The notes under the pieces are model-generated. The model was not told where the DNA came from. It saw only the letters and a program-made list of their open reading frames with translations, and made no database searches. From Xanthobacteraceae bacterium (lineage in GTDB: Bacteria > Pseudomonadota > Alphaproteobacteria > Rhizobiales > Xanthobacteraceae), in the NCBI GenBank assembly GCA_019241285.1, contig JAFAXD010000468.1:1-55804 (forward strand): a DNA stretch of 55,804 nucleotides, in the 5' to 3' direction. This document shows, piece by piece, positions 17,035-25,655 of the stretch. Positions within the stretch are counted from its first letter, which is position 1; each line of letters opens with the position of its first letter. The position numbers and the translations under genes were made by a program.

Positions 17035-18156
17035 ATGGCCAGCGACTCCAATCTATTGCCTGCCGACGACACGCCCCATTCGCGCCCCTCGCGTCGGGCA
17101 CTGCTCGCGGGCGCCGGTGCGCTTAGTTTCGCGGCCCCATTCGGGTTGTTTCACGCGGCGAATGCGTTGACGGGCCTCGGGAGCAGGAGCTCTAGCTTTC
17201 CTGGGGGCGGGGACGACTTCCCGATCTGCCGGGTCGCCGCGACGAGCGCCGTCAATGAAGGTCCTGCGCGCTCCCTCAAGCTTGCCTGGAACGCGACCGC
17301 TATCTGCACGTCCGCCGCGCCAGTCGCCAAAGAGCGCGGCATCTTTGCCCGGCATGGGCTCGACGTCGAGTTCGTCAATTTCGGCGGCTCCACGGAGCAA
17401 CTGCTCGAGGCCATTGCCACCGGCAAGGCGGACGCCGGCATCGGCATGGCGTTGCGCTGGCTCAAGCCGCTCGAGCAAGGTTTTGATGTGCGCATTACCG
17501 CCGGCGTTCACGGTGGCTGCATGCGAGTGCTGGGGTCCAAGGCGGCAGGAATCAACAGCCTCGAGGATTTGAAGGGCAAGACCATCGCGATCAGCGATCA
17601 GGCGAGCCCGACCAAGAATTTCTTCTCCATCCTGTTGCTCAAGCGCGGCATTGATCCGGAGAGCATCCAATGGCGGCAATATCCGTCGAACCTATTGGCA
17701 CTCGCAGTCGACAAGGGCGAAGCGCAAGCGCTGGCTGACGCCGATCCGCTCACGTTCCTGTGGCTCAAGGAAGGCAAGCTCAACGAACTCGCCACCAACC
17801 TGTCGGGTGAATATGCGAGCCGGACCTGCTGCGTCCTGGCGATCCGCGGCAGCCTGATCCGGGATGACAAGCAGGTTGCCGCTGCGCTCACCCATGCGGT
17901 TCTGGAGGCCGGCGATCACGTGGCGCACCAGCCGGAAGATGCCGCCGCGGTGTTCTCGGCTTACGGCGGCAAGGGATCGGTCGAGGACCTCGCCGCCATG
18001 CTCAGGAGCCACACGCACCATGACCATCCGGTCGGCTCCGACCTCAAACAACAAATCGCGCTCTATGCCGATGAGCTCAAGTTGGTGAACGTGTTCAAAC
18101 CCAGCACCAATACGGCGAAATTCGCTGAGCGCGTCTACGCCGACGTGCTGAGCTGA
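17035..18156 (+). CDS. ABC transporter substrate-binding protein (SsuA/NMT1-like), set 1
   Basis: A 373-residue periplasmic binding protein of the aliphatic-sulfonate/nitrate/taurine group. A twin-arginine-like export signal is present (SRRALLAGAGALSFA, Arg20-Arg21), suggesting export in folded form. The binding domain has LAWNATAICTSAAPVAKERG, EFVNFGGSTEQLLEAIATGK, DLKGKTIAISDQASP and GDHVAHQPEDAAAVF. The ATG at 17035 has AAGGAG eight bases before it. It begins the first ABC set and is directly followed by its permease and ATPase. Confidence 0.88.
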   Translation: MASDSNLLPADDTPHSRPSRRALLAGAGALSFAAPFGLFHAANALTGLGSRSSSFPGGGDDFPICRVAATSAVNEGPARSLKLAWNATAICTSAAPVAKERGIFARHGLDVEFVNFGGSTEQLLEAIATGKADAGIGMALRWLKPLEQGFDVRITAGVHGGCMRVLGSKAAGINSLEDLKGKTIAISDQASPTKNFFSILLLKRGIDPESIQWRQYPSNLLALAVDKGEAQALADADPLTFLWLKEGKLNELATNLSGEYASRTCCVLAIRGSLIRDDKQVAAALTHAVLEAGDHVAHQPEDAAAVFSAYGGKGSVEDLAAMLRSHTHHDHPVGSDLKQQIALYADELKLVNVFKPSTNTAKFAERVYADVLS

Positions 18157-18174
18157 GCGGCGCGCGGACAAACG

Positions 18175-19191
18175 ATGAGTACCGTTGCGAATGAGGTCCC
18201 GGTCACGTCACGCGCCAAGATCGGGGCGTCGCAAGGGTTCGCCCGGCCTTCGATCACGATCGTGGTGGCGAGCGCCGCTTGGCTCGCGGTGGCTGCGGTC
18301 GTGCGGTTCTGGCCGGATACGCCGGACAGCGATTGGGCTCACACCGGCGATCTGGCCATCATCCTCGCCGCATTCGGCGGGGCACTGGCGGTCGCCGGAT
18401 TGCTGAGCTCCGCGTTCGTCCCCGTCATGCAACGGGTACGCCGGATTGCTCCATGGCTGATCGTGCTCGCTGTGTTCATCGGTGTTTGGGAAATCGTGAC
18501 GGCGAAGCTCGCCTTGCTGCCGCTGCCGTTCTTTCCGCCGCCGCAGGCGGTCCTTGAGGTGTTCATCGACGATTGGTCCAAGCTCGGGGCTAGCACGCTC
18601 GCATCATTGCGCTTGCTGGCCGGCGGTTATCTGATCGGTGCCGCCATCGGCTTTACGGCCGGGGTCGTTATTGGTTGGTCGCCCGCCTTCGGCTACTGGA
18701 TCCACCCGATTTTACGTTTCATCGGGCCGCTGCCAGCGACCGCATGGCTCCCGCTCGCGTTCTTCATCTTTCCCTCGAGTCTCAGCGCCAGCACGTTCCT
18801 GATCGCGCTCGCTACCGGTTTTCCGGTCACGGTGCTCACCTGGTCAGGCGTCGCGAGCGTGTCCACGGCCTACTACGATGTCGCGCGGACGCTGGGCGCC
18901 AGCAAAGCGTTTCTGGTGTTCAAGGTCGCCATCCCGGCGGCGATGCCGCATGTGTTTGTGGGATTGTTCATGGGGCTCGGCAATTCCTTCGCCGTGCTGG
19001 TCGTGGCCGAGATGCTGGGCGTCAAGTCGGGTCTAGGCTGGTACCTGCAATGGGCGCAGGGCTGGGCCGCCTACGCCAACATGTACGCAGCGCTGCTGGT
19101 GATGGCGCTCGCCTGCTCCGGATTGATCACGTTGCTGTTCCGGTTCCGCGATCACCTCCTCGCCTGGCAGAGGGGATTGGTTCGATGGTAG
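18175..19191 (+). CDS. ABC transporter permease (SsuC-like), set 1
   Basis: A 338-residue inner-membrane permease. Two N-terminal helices (about 25-45 and 58-82) precede the usual core of six helices, making it longer than typical SsuC proteins of about 260 residues. The cytoplasmic EAA loop that contacts the ATPase is visible as DVARTLGASKAFLVFKVAIP. It lies 18 bases after the binding protein and overlaps the ATPase start by seven bases, so it is part of the same operon. Confidence 0.87.
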   Translation: MSTVANEVPVTSRAKIGASQGFARPSITIVVASAAWLAVAAVVRFWPDTPDSDWAHTGDLAIILAAFGGALAVAGLLSSAFVPVMQRVRRIAPWLIVLAVFIGVWEIVTAKLALLPLPFFPPPQAVLEVFIDDWSKLGASTLASLRLLAGGYLIGAAIGFTAGVVIGWSPAFGYWIHPILRFIGPLPATAWLPLAFFIFPSSLSASTFLIALATGFPVTVLTWSGVASVSTAYYDVARTLGASKAFLVFKVAIPAAMPHVFVGLFMGLGNSFAVLVVAEMLGVKSGLGWYLQWAQGWAAYANMYAALLVMALACSGLITLLFRFRDHLLAWQRGLVRW

Positions 19192-19985
19192 CGGCAGCGA
19201 TCCGGGTCGAAGCGACGACAGCACCAACCGCGGGCAGTGCGTTGCATGTCCAGGATGTCAGCCATCAATTCAAATTGCACGGAGAGCCGCTTGCGGTGCT
19301 CGAGCGCGTCAATCTCCAGGTTGCTGCCGGCGAGTTTGTTGCCGTGCTCGGTCCCAGCGGCTGCGGCAAATCAACGTTATTGAGACTCGTGGCCGGGCTC
19401 GAGCCTCCGTCCGCAGGGCGGCTGTTCATCGATGGCGAGCTGATTGCGGGTCCGCATCCCTCGCGAGTCGTCGTGTTCCAGGATCCGACGCTCTATCCCT
19501 GGCGGACCGTCTGGCGCAACGTGGCGCTGGGGCCCGAGGCACAGGGCAACCTGCAGGCCAAACGCGGCCGTGTCGCCGAGGCGCTGAAGCTCGTCGGGCT
19601 GACTGGGTTTGAGAACGCCTATCCGCACCAGCTCTCGGGTGGCATGGCGCAGCGCGTCGCCTTGGCGCGCGCGCTGGTGAATGACCCACAGCTGCTCATA
19701 CTCGATGAGCCGTTGGGAAAGCTCGATTCGCTTACACGCATCGCCATGCAAAGCGAGCTCGTGTCGCTCTGGCAGAACGCGGGATTTACGGTGCTGCTGG
19801 TCACCCACGATGTGGAAGAGGCGCTGTTCCTGGCACAGCGCGTGATCGTGTTCAGCGATCGGCCGGCGCGCCTCAAGACAGAGATTGTCAACGCCCTCCC
19901 ATACCCGCGCCACCGGGGCGATCCCCGCCTCGCAGAGCTGCGCCACGCGGTGTTGGCGCAACTCGGCTTGGACGCGACCTGGTAG
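19185..19985 (+). CDS. ABC transporter ATP-binding protein (SsuB-like), set 1
   Basis: A 266-residue nitrate/sulfonate-type ATPase. Walker A GPSGCGKST is at 56-64, the signature LSGGMAQ at 150-156, Walker B LLILDEP at 170-176 and the switch His at 208 (VTHDVEE). The ATG at 19185 (MVAAAIRV) overlaps the permease stop, which fixes the start. It drives import through the preceding permease. Confidence 0.92.
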   Translation: MVAAAIRVEATTAPTAGSALHVQDVSHQFKLHGEPLAVLERVNLQVAAGEFVAVLGPSGCGKSTLLRLVAGLEPPSAGRLFIDGELIAGPHPSRVVVFQDPTLYPWRTVWRNVALGPEAQGNLQAKRGRVAEALKLVGLTGFENAYPHQLSGGMAQRVALARALVNDPQLLILDEPLGKLDSLTRIAMQSELVSLWQNAGFTVLLVTHDVEEALFLAQRVIVFSDRPARLKTEIVNALPYPRHRGDPRLAELRHAVLAQLGLDATW

Positions 19986-20009
19986 GCAAGCGCGAAGCGC
20001 ATCGATGAT

Positions 20010-21614
20010 ATGACGGGTCGTTCAACATACTCCGAGGCCGCGCTGAGCGCCGATGTGCTTGTCATCGGTGGCGGGCTTGCGGGTACCTGGGCCGCGGTCG
20101 CGGCGGCGCGCGAAGGCGCCCAGGTCGTGCTCACGGAAAAAGGCTATTGCGGCACCAGCGGGGTCACCGCCACCGCCGGTCCTGGTCATTGGTGGGTCCC
20201 ACCGGATCCGCAGTTGCGGGCAGAGGCGATCCGCCGCCGTCAGCTCACCAGCTTCGGGCTTGCTGATTCCCACTGGATGGCGCGCATTCTCGACACTACC
20301 TGGCGGACGCTGCCGACGATTGCCAATTACTACGACTTCTCGGTCGACGACAGCGGCGCCATTCACTATCGCAGCCTGCGCGGTCCCGAATACATGCGGG
20401 CGATGCGACGGCTCACCGAGGACGCCGGGGTGCGCATCCTCGACCAGAGTCCCGCGCTTGAATTGTTGCTGCACAATGACGGCTCGGTCGCGGGTGCGCG
20501 TGGGTTGCGGCGACAGGAGCAACAAGAATGGACGGTGCGCGCCGGAGCCGTCGTGCTGGCCACCGGCGGCTGCGCGTTCATGTCAAAGTTGCTTGGCAGC
20601 CAAACCAATACCGGTGACGGGCAATTGATGGCGGCCGAAGCCGGCGCCGAACTCTCCGGGATGGAGTTTTCCACCTACCACACCGTGGCACCCGTTTTCT
20701 CCAACATGACGCGATCGATGTCCTATGCGTTCGCGACCTATCTTGACGCGGCCGGACGCGAACTCGCGATCCCGCAAGGACCGGACTCGACGCGTGCGCT
20801 GGCGCGCGAGTTGCTGAAAGGGCCGGTGTTCTGTCATCTGGGCCGAATGCCCGATGATATCCGCGCCGTGCTCACACGGATCTCACCGAACTTCATGCTG
20901 CCGTTCGTGCGCCGCCGCATCGATCCGTTCAGCCAGCCGTTTGAGGTGACGTTGCGCGGCGAAGGCACGGTTCGTGGCACCGGCGGACTGCGAGTCATCG
21001 CTGATGATTGCCGCACCACGGTTCCCGGGCTGTTCGCGGCAGGCGATACCGCAACACGCGAGCGGGTTGCCGGCGCGACGAGCGGCGGTGGTGCGCAGAA
21101 CTCGGCCTGGGCGCTGTCCTCCGGACTCTGGGCCGGGCGCGGTGCCGCGCGACTTGCGCGTGAGCGCGGGCAGGGCAGTGAGCGCCCAGTGGGAGCGATC
21201 GGGGGCGCGGGCCTGCGGCCGCGCCAGCCGGCCGCGGCCGGCCCCTCTGCGGCGGAAGCGATCGCCGCCATGCAGGGCGAGATGCTGCCATTCGACAAGG
21301 CCATTTTCCGCTCCGGTGGCAAGCTCAAGCACTCGCTCTCCGTGCTCGACGATCTTTGGCGCGATCTACGCGCTTCGTTGGGCGGGCGCGGTCTCGCCTT
21401 GGCCAAGGCGCGCGAAACGGCCGCACTGGTCGCCAGCGCACGCTGGTGTACGGCGGCGGCCTATATCCGCAAGGAAAGCCGCGGCATGCATCAGCGAGAG
21501 GACGCGCCGCAGCTCGACGAACGGTTCGCGCGCCGTCTGCTCATCGGGGGCACGGATTGGATCTGGACCAGGTTCGATGAACCGGTCCCGGAGCTGGAGC
21601 GCGCCGCGTCATGA
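20010..21614 (+). CDS. FAD-dependent oxidoreductase, AprA/FrdA-superfamily, copy 1
   Basis: A 534-residue flavoprotein. The dinucleotide-binding GGGLAG is at 20-25, E43 follows the second strand, and a family-typical GYCGTSG is at 45-51. Later come VVLATGGCAFMSKLLGS, NTGDGQLMAAEAGAELSGME, RGTGGLRVIADD, GLFAAGDTA and GATSGGGAQNSAW, the FAD-closing segment. The fold is that of fumarate reductase and APS reductase alpha subunits. Its stop overlaps the ferredoxin start (ATGA), so the two form a complex. Reaction unknown; the context suggests an organosulfur-derived substrate. It is a paralogue of the gene at 28583-30199. Confidence 0.85.
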   Translation: MTGRSTYSEAALSADVLVIGGGLAGTWAAVAAAREGAQVVLTEKGYCGTSGVTATAGPGHWWVPPDPQLRAEAIRRRQLTSFGLADSHWMARILDTTWRTLPTIANYYDFSVDDSGAIHYRSLRGPEYMRAMRRLTEDAGVRILDQSPALELLLHNDGSVAGARGLRRQEQQEWTVRAGAVVLATGGCAFMSKLLGSQTNTGDGQLMAAEAGAELSGMEFSTYHTVAPVFSNMTRSMSYAFATYLDAAGRELAIPQGPDSTRALARELLKGPVFCHLGRMPDDIRAVLTRISPNFMLPFVRRRIDPFSQPFEVTLRGEGTVRGTGGLRVIADDCRTTVPGLFAAGDTATRERVAGATSGGGAQNSAWALSSGLWAGRGAARLARERGQGSERPVGAIGGAGLRPRQPAAAGPSAAEAIAAMQGEMLPFDKAIFRSGGKLKHSLSVLDDLWRDLRASLGGRGLALAKARETAALVASARWCTAAAYIRKESRGMHQREDAPQLDERFARRLLIGGTDWIWTRFDEPVPELERAAS

Positions 21615-21967
21615 TTGAGCTTGTCATCGCCGAGCGCTGCGTGCGTTGCGACGCCTGTGTCGACATCTGCCCAACCAACGTGTTTGACGCGGTTCCTGAC
21701 GCGCCACCTCGCATCGCGCGTCAGGAAGATTGCGAGACGTGCTTCATGTGCGAGCTCTATTGCCCAACAGACGCGCTGTTTGTCGGGCCCGACTGCGAGC
21801 ATGCGGAGCCGACAGATGAAGCGAAGATCCTGGCCTCGGGCTGGCTCGGTCAATTCCGGCGCGACTCCGGTTGGGGCGAATGGGCCGGTGATCCGCGCTA
21901 TCGCAACGAACACTGGCGCATGGACGGCGTGTTCCTGCGCGCCCGCGAGATGAACGAACGACGCTGA
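21611..21967 (+). CDS. Dicluster [4Fe-4S] ferredoxin, copy 1
   Basis: A 118-residue ferredoxin with two cluster motifs: CVRCDACVDICP near the N-terminus and CETCFMCELYCP about 25 residues later. It therefore binds two [4Fe-4S] clusters and should pass electrons to or from the FAD protein encoded just before it; the start overlaps that stop by four bases (ATGA). The C-terminal half (about 70-118) is unusual, with aromatic residues (GWLGQFRRDSGWGEW) and no Cys, and may dock to the partner. A close paralogue lies at 28257-28586. Confidence 0.9.
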   Translation: MIELVIAERCVRCDACVDICPTNVFDAVPDAPPRIARQEDCETCFMCELYCPTDALFVGPDCEHAEPTDEAKILASGWLGQFRRDSGWGEWAGDPRYRNEHWRMDGVFLRAREMNERR

Positions 21968-22016
21968 TGAGCGCATGGATCTGTGAACGCACCTTCAGGC
22001 ATGGAGCTTTGGTGAC

Positions 22017-22994
22017 ATGAAGCAATCCGTATCCCGGCGTCGCGCCCTCGCCATCGGCGCGTCGGCCATTGGCCTCGGCTTTCGAAGGGCAATTGCCGAG
22101 CAGGCAGCCGACCTCAAGAACGTCACGCTGCGGGTCGGCGACCAGACCGGGGCGACGCAATCCAAGCTGAAGGCGGCCGGCTTGCTTGATGACGTACCTT
22201 ACAAAATCGAGTGGTCGGTCTATGCCGCGGCCGTGAATTTGCACGAAGCCCTGAAAGCCGGAGCGATCGATACCGGACTTGCCGGCGATGCACCGACCAT
22301 CAGCGCGATCGCCGGCGGCTCGCCGATTCAGGTCGCCGCTGCATGGAGCAACGGCGGCAAGGGTGTGGACCTCATCGTCCCGCACAACAGTTCGGCGCAA
22401 AGCATCGCTGATCTGCGCGGCAAAACCATCTCGCCGACGACGCGCGGCAGCATCGGGCAATATCTGGTCATCGGCGCGCTCAAACAAGGCGGGCTGGCGG
22501 CGGCCGATGTCACGCTCGCATTTCTGGCGCCAACCGATGCCGCTGCCGCCTTTTCGGCCGGCGGTATCGATGCGTGGAGCATCTGGGGCGTCTACCGCGC
22601 CCGCGCGCTCGGCGCCTTGAAGGCGAGGGTCCTGGTTCCGGGTGAGGGCATCATCACCGGTTTGTTTGTACTGCCGGCAAGCCGGGCCGCCTTGGCCGAT
22701 CCCGGGAAAACCCAAGCCATCGCCGACTTCGCCGATCGCATCGAGCGCGGATATCGTTGGTCGCGCGCGAACAAGGACGCACAACTCGCCTGGTACAAGA
22801 GCTTCGCCAAGCAGGACAAGGACACAGCCGAGTTCTTGTATGACGAGGAAGCATCCTGCAGGCGCGTGGCGGCGGATGACGCACTCGCCCGGCAGCTGCA
22901 GACGGTGTTCGCCACCTGGGTCGAGGCCGGTGTTCTCAAGGGCAACCTTGATTTGCGCGAATACGTTTATCGAGAGCTCAAGATCGGGACATGA
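22017..22994 (+). CDS. ABC transporter substrate-binding protein (SsuA-like), set 2
   Basis: A 325-residue binding protein of the aliphatic-sulfonate group. The N-terminus has a triple-Arg Tat-like signal (KQSVSRRRALAIGASAIGLG). Features are VTLRVGDQTGATQSKLKAAG, YKIEWSVYAAAVNLHEALKA, the loop LRGKTISPTTRGS and AFSAGGIDAWSIWGVY. The closing section (FAKQDKDTAEFLYDEE) is typical of the family. Its stop overlaps the next permease start (ATGA). The ligand is probably a sulfonate or sulfonate ester, by family and context. Confidence 0.87.
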   Translation: MKQSVSRRRALAIGASAIGLGFRRAIAEQAADLKNVTLRVGDQTGATQSKLKAAGLLDDVPYKIEWSVYAAAVNLHEALKAGAIDTGLAGDAPTISAIAGGSPIQVAAAWSNGGKGVDLIVPHNSSAQSIADLRGKTISPTTRGSIGQYLVIGALKQGGLAAADVTLAFLAPTDAAAAFSAGGIDAWSIWGVYRARALGALKARVLVPGEGIITGLFVLPASRAALADPGKTQAIADFADRIERGYRWSRANKDAQLAWYKSFAKQDKDTAEFLYDEEASCRRVAADDALARQLQTVFATWVEAGVLKGNLDLREYVYRELKIGT

Positions 22995-23869
22995 TCGCGC
23001 AGCTCATACGCGCTGCTGCACCGAAGCCGCGCGGTGCCGTCGTCGCCCTCGCTGCGAACGATGAGATGCAGCTTATTACGATCGCGCCGGCGGCGGCGCG
23101 CGCCCGAGGGGTGCCGCGGCTCGTCCGGCGGGCCAGCGGGCCGCTGTTGCTGTTGTTACTCTGGCACGTTCTGTCAGTGACTGGATTGCTGCCTGACACC
23201 GTCTTGGCGGGACCTGCGACCGTGCTGTCGAGCACCGCCGAACTGTTGGCGAGCGGCGAATTGCAGGCGGCGATCTGGACGTCGCTCTACCGCGCACTGA
23301 CGGGTCTTCTGATCGGCGGCAGCGTTGGGGTGGCGCTCGCGACCATCTCCGGCCTGTTTCGGCTCGGGGAGGATCTGGTCGATGCCGTGATGCAGATGCT
23401 GCGCACGGTGCCGAGCATCGCGCTGATACCCTTGTTGATCATCTGGTTCGGTATCGGCGAGGCGCCAAAAATCGCGCTGATCGCGCTGGCAACGGCATTC
23501 CCGCTCTACATCAATGTCTATGCCGGCATTCGCAACGTCGATGTCACGCTGGTCGAGGCTGGTCGCACGCTCGGTCTCTCGCAGGCGGGTCTGATCCGCC
23601 ATGTGGTCTTGCCAGGCGCCTTGCCGAACGCGCTCGTCGGCCTGCGTTATTCCCTTGCGGTCGCTTGGCTCGCCTTGGTGTTTGGCGAGCAGATCAACGC
23701 GACCGCGGGCATTGGTTATCTCATGAGCAACGCGCGCGAGTTCTTTCAGACTCAGGTCATCGTCGTATGCCTCGTGGTCTATGCGCTGCTCGGCATCACG
23801 GTTGATCTCATCGTTCGCGTGCTGGAAAGGACCTTGCTGTCATGGCGACCAGCCTTCAGCGGGACCTGA
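22991..23869 (+). CDS. ABC transporter permease (SsuC-like), set 2
   Basis: A 292-residue permease with six core helices after a soluble N-terminal extension of about 40 residues. The EAA loop reads LVEAGRTLGLSQAGLIRHVV. WHVLSVTGLLPDTVLAGPAT at the first periplasmic loop is typical of SsuC/TauC. The start overlaps the binding-protein stop by four bases and the end overlaps the ATPase start by 28 bases, so the three genes are tightly coupled. Confidence 0.88.
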   Translation: MIAQLIRAAAPKPRGAVVALAANDEMQLITIAPAAARARGVPRLVRRASGPLLLLLLWHVLSVTGLLPDTVLAGPATVLSSTAELLASGELQAAIWTSLYRALTGLLIGGSVGVALATISGLFRLGEDLVDAVMQMLRTVPSIALIPLLIIWFGIGEAPKIALIALATAFPLYINVYAGIRNVDVTLVEAGRTLGLSQAGLIRHVVLPGALPNALVGLRYSLAVAWLALVFGEQINATAGIGYLMSNAREFFQTQVIVVCLVVYALLGITVDLIVRVLERTLLSWRPAFSGT

Positions 23870-24618
23870 TCGATCCTGTTGTGCCGCCCGGGCCAGGGGG
23901 GACGGGCGCGGTGGCGGCCGGGCGTTCCACGGCCGTGCGGGTACGCAATCTCAGGCGCACCTTCGGCGCGCAACGTGTTCTCGCCGGTCTCGACCTCGAT
24001 ATCGCGCCAGGCGAGTTCGTGGTGCTGCTCGGTGCCAGCGGCTGCGGCAAGAGCACATTGTTGCGCATCCTGGCCGATCTCGATCACGACTTTGCGGGCG
24101 AGGTCGTGGTTCCGGCACGCCGCGCGGTCGCATTTCAGGCGCCGCGCTTGCTGCCGTGGAAGTCAGTCTGGCGCAACGTGGTGCTTGGGTTGCCCGGTGC
24201 TCCTGACCGGGCCGTGGCTATGGCGGCGCTGGAGGAAGTGAATCTGGCGCACCGCGCCGATCAGTGGCCGAAGGTTCTCTCTGGTGGCGAGGCGCAGCGC
24301 GCTTCGCTGGCGCGCGCTCTCGTCCGGCAGCCCGATCTGTTGCTGCTCGATGAGCCATTTGCCGCGCTCGATGCGCTCACCCGCATCAAGGCCCAGGATC
24401 TCGTCGCCGAGCTGTGGCAACGCCACGGCTGCGCCGTGCTGCTCGTGACCCACGATGTGGAAGAAGCGGTCCTCCTGGCGGATCGGATCCTGGTGATGCA
24501 CAACGGGCAGATAGCCCATGCCATGCGGGTCGATCTGGTGCGGCCGCGTCAGCGGAGCAGCGTTTCATTTGTCGCCTTGCGCCGGCAGCTGCTGGAGTGG
24601 CTGGGGGTCGTGCATTGA
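23842..24618 (+). CDS. ABC transporter ATP-binding protein (SsuB-like), set 2
   Basis: A 258-residue ATPase. Walker A GASGCGKST is at 64-72, the signature LSGGEAQR at 146-153, Walker B LLLLDEP at 166-172 and the switch His at 204. A Gly/Pro-rich N-terminal extension of about 30 residues lies within the overlap with the permease. This is the last gene of module 1 before the right copy of the direct repeat. Confidence 0.92.
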   Translation: MATSLQRDLIDPVVPPGPGGTGAVAAGRSTAVRVRNLRRTFGAQRVLAGLDLDIAPGEFVVLLGASGCGKSTLLRILADLDHDFAGEVVVPARRAVAFQAPRLLPWKSVWRNVVLGLPGAPDRAVAMAALEEVNLAHRADQWPKVLSGGEAQRASLARALVRQPDLLLLDEPFAALDALTRIKAQDLVAELWQRHGCAVLLVTHDVEEAVLLADRILVMHNGQIAHAMRVDLVRPRQRSSVSFVALRRQLLEWLGVVH

Positions 24619-24843
24619 TGGCGCGTCGATTGGAATGGCGAGCTACTTCGATGCCGCGCTGGAGGGCGTCACACTGGCTGTGTTTGAGCACGCCAGCAGC
24701 CAATAGAGCGTTGACCTTTTGTTCCTGGCGGGCGCGGAACTCGGCGTCGATCCCCTGCCGTTCCTTAGCGCTGTGGCCGAGCCTTGGCCTCTTGTGCGTG
24801 AGATTGCTCGAATTGTGTGCGATTTCGAACCAACGCCGAACCT
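24619..24843 (-). pseudogene. Possible gene remnant overlapping the right direct repeat
   Basis: On the minus strand a coherent charged frame reads RRWFEIAHNSSNLTHKRPRL, then AKERQGIDAEFRARQEQKVN and ALLAAGVLKHSQ. It has no start codon and runs on antisense to the ABC ATPase, as a gene truncated by a junction would. The left direct-repeat copy keeps only its first 20 or so residues (HWFESAHNSSNLTHEKPRL) before a stop. No family is recognised, and chance openness in GC-rich DNA is possible. Confidence 0.3.
24778..24843 (+). repeat. Right copy of the 66-bp direct repeat
   Basis: Same orientation as 14162-14227, with five mismatches in 66 positions. It lies 160 bases after the end of the set 2 ATPase gene and 71 bases before the CHRD gene. 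The copies are 10,616 bp apart and enclose module 1. Confidence 0.8.
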
Positions 24844-24913
24844 AAGGCAGGAAAACCTTCTCTATTATCGGCTGCCCAACTTGAGCTGCCGCTGTCGTCC
24901 AGGAGGAGGCAAG

Positions 24914-25414
24914 ATGCGCAAAGTCCTGTTGCCGCAAATAGCGATCGTCGCGGTCGTGGTACTGTCTTGCTTGGAGATGGCTTACAGCGCTCCCGTATCG
25001 TTCAAAGTGCCGCTGTCCGGAGGCCAGGAAGTGCCGCCTGTGTTTCCGGCGGGCGCTGCCACGGCTGATCTGACATATGACCCAGTGACGCGCGTCGTAA
25101 CCTGGACGCTCTCCTACACGGACCTCTCCGGCCCGATCACCGTTGCTGAGTTCCACGGGCCGGCGCAGCCGAGCAAGACTGGTCCTCCTACAATCGCGCT
25201 GGTCAAACAAGGAGGCTCTGTTGGAAGCCCGAACACCGGGCAGGCTACGCTCACCCCGGATCAAGCCCGGCAGTTTGCGGATGGTGAATGGTACATCAAT
25301 ATCGACACTCAGAATCACCCTGAAGGGGAGGTTCGCGGTCAGGTCATAACGCCGCTCGCGTCGCATGCCGAAGCCGCTCATCCATCACATCATGTGCGAA
25401 GGGGCAGGCGCTGA
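24914..25414 (+). CDS. Secreted CHRD-domain protein
   Basis: A 166-residue exported protein. The signal peptide (KVLLPQIAIVAVVVLSCLEM, cleaved near AYSA) is followed by a CHRD domain at about 28-150, with the family landmarks VPLSGGQEVPP, DPVTRVVTWTLSYTDLSGPI, AEFHGPA and EWYINIDTQNHPEGEVRGQV. CHRD domains occur in extracellular proteins of unknown biochemical role and in chordin. The C-terminus is His/Arg-rich. AGGAGG seven bases before the ATG at 24914 sets the start. Confidence 0.9.
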   Translation: MRKVLLPQIAIVAVVVLSCLEMAYSAPVSFKVPLSGGQEVPPVFPAGAATADLTYDPVTRVVTWTLSYTDLSGPITVAEFHGPAQPSKTGPPTIALVKQGGSVGSPNTGQATLTPDQARQFADGEWYINIDTQNHPEGEVRGQVITPLASHAEAAHPSHHVRRGRR

Positions 25415-25655
25415 ACCGTTGATGTTCTTTTCACAGAGTAGCCCCGCTTTGCACGCATGGAAACGAAACGCACTCTGTTCCGCCACCCTACGGGGAAATG
25501 ATTTCTAGAGAGGAAGGGCAGTTCGGGACTTCCATTCGCGCCCTGAGCGACGTTCATCATGACGTGAACGGGCTTCAGCTTAGTCTACTCATTTAGAGGA
25601 TTATACTGGGTTTGAGCGTCGGCCATGCGCCGATCAGATTGATTTGGAGGTCATC

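Noticed and set aside
20010-21967. Calling the FAD protein and ferredoxin a true APS reductase (aprBA)
   Set aside because: The FAD-side motif GYCGTSG and the ferredoxin tail differ from AprA/AprB as I know them, and no sulfate-reduction neighbours are present.
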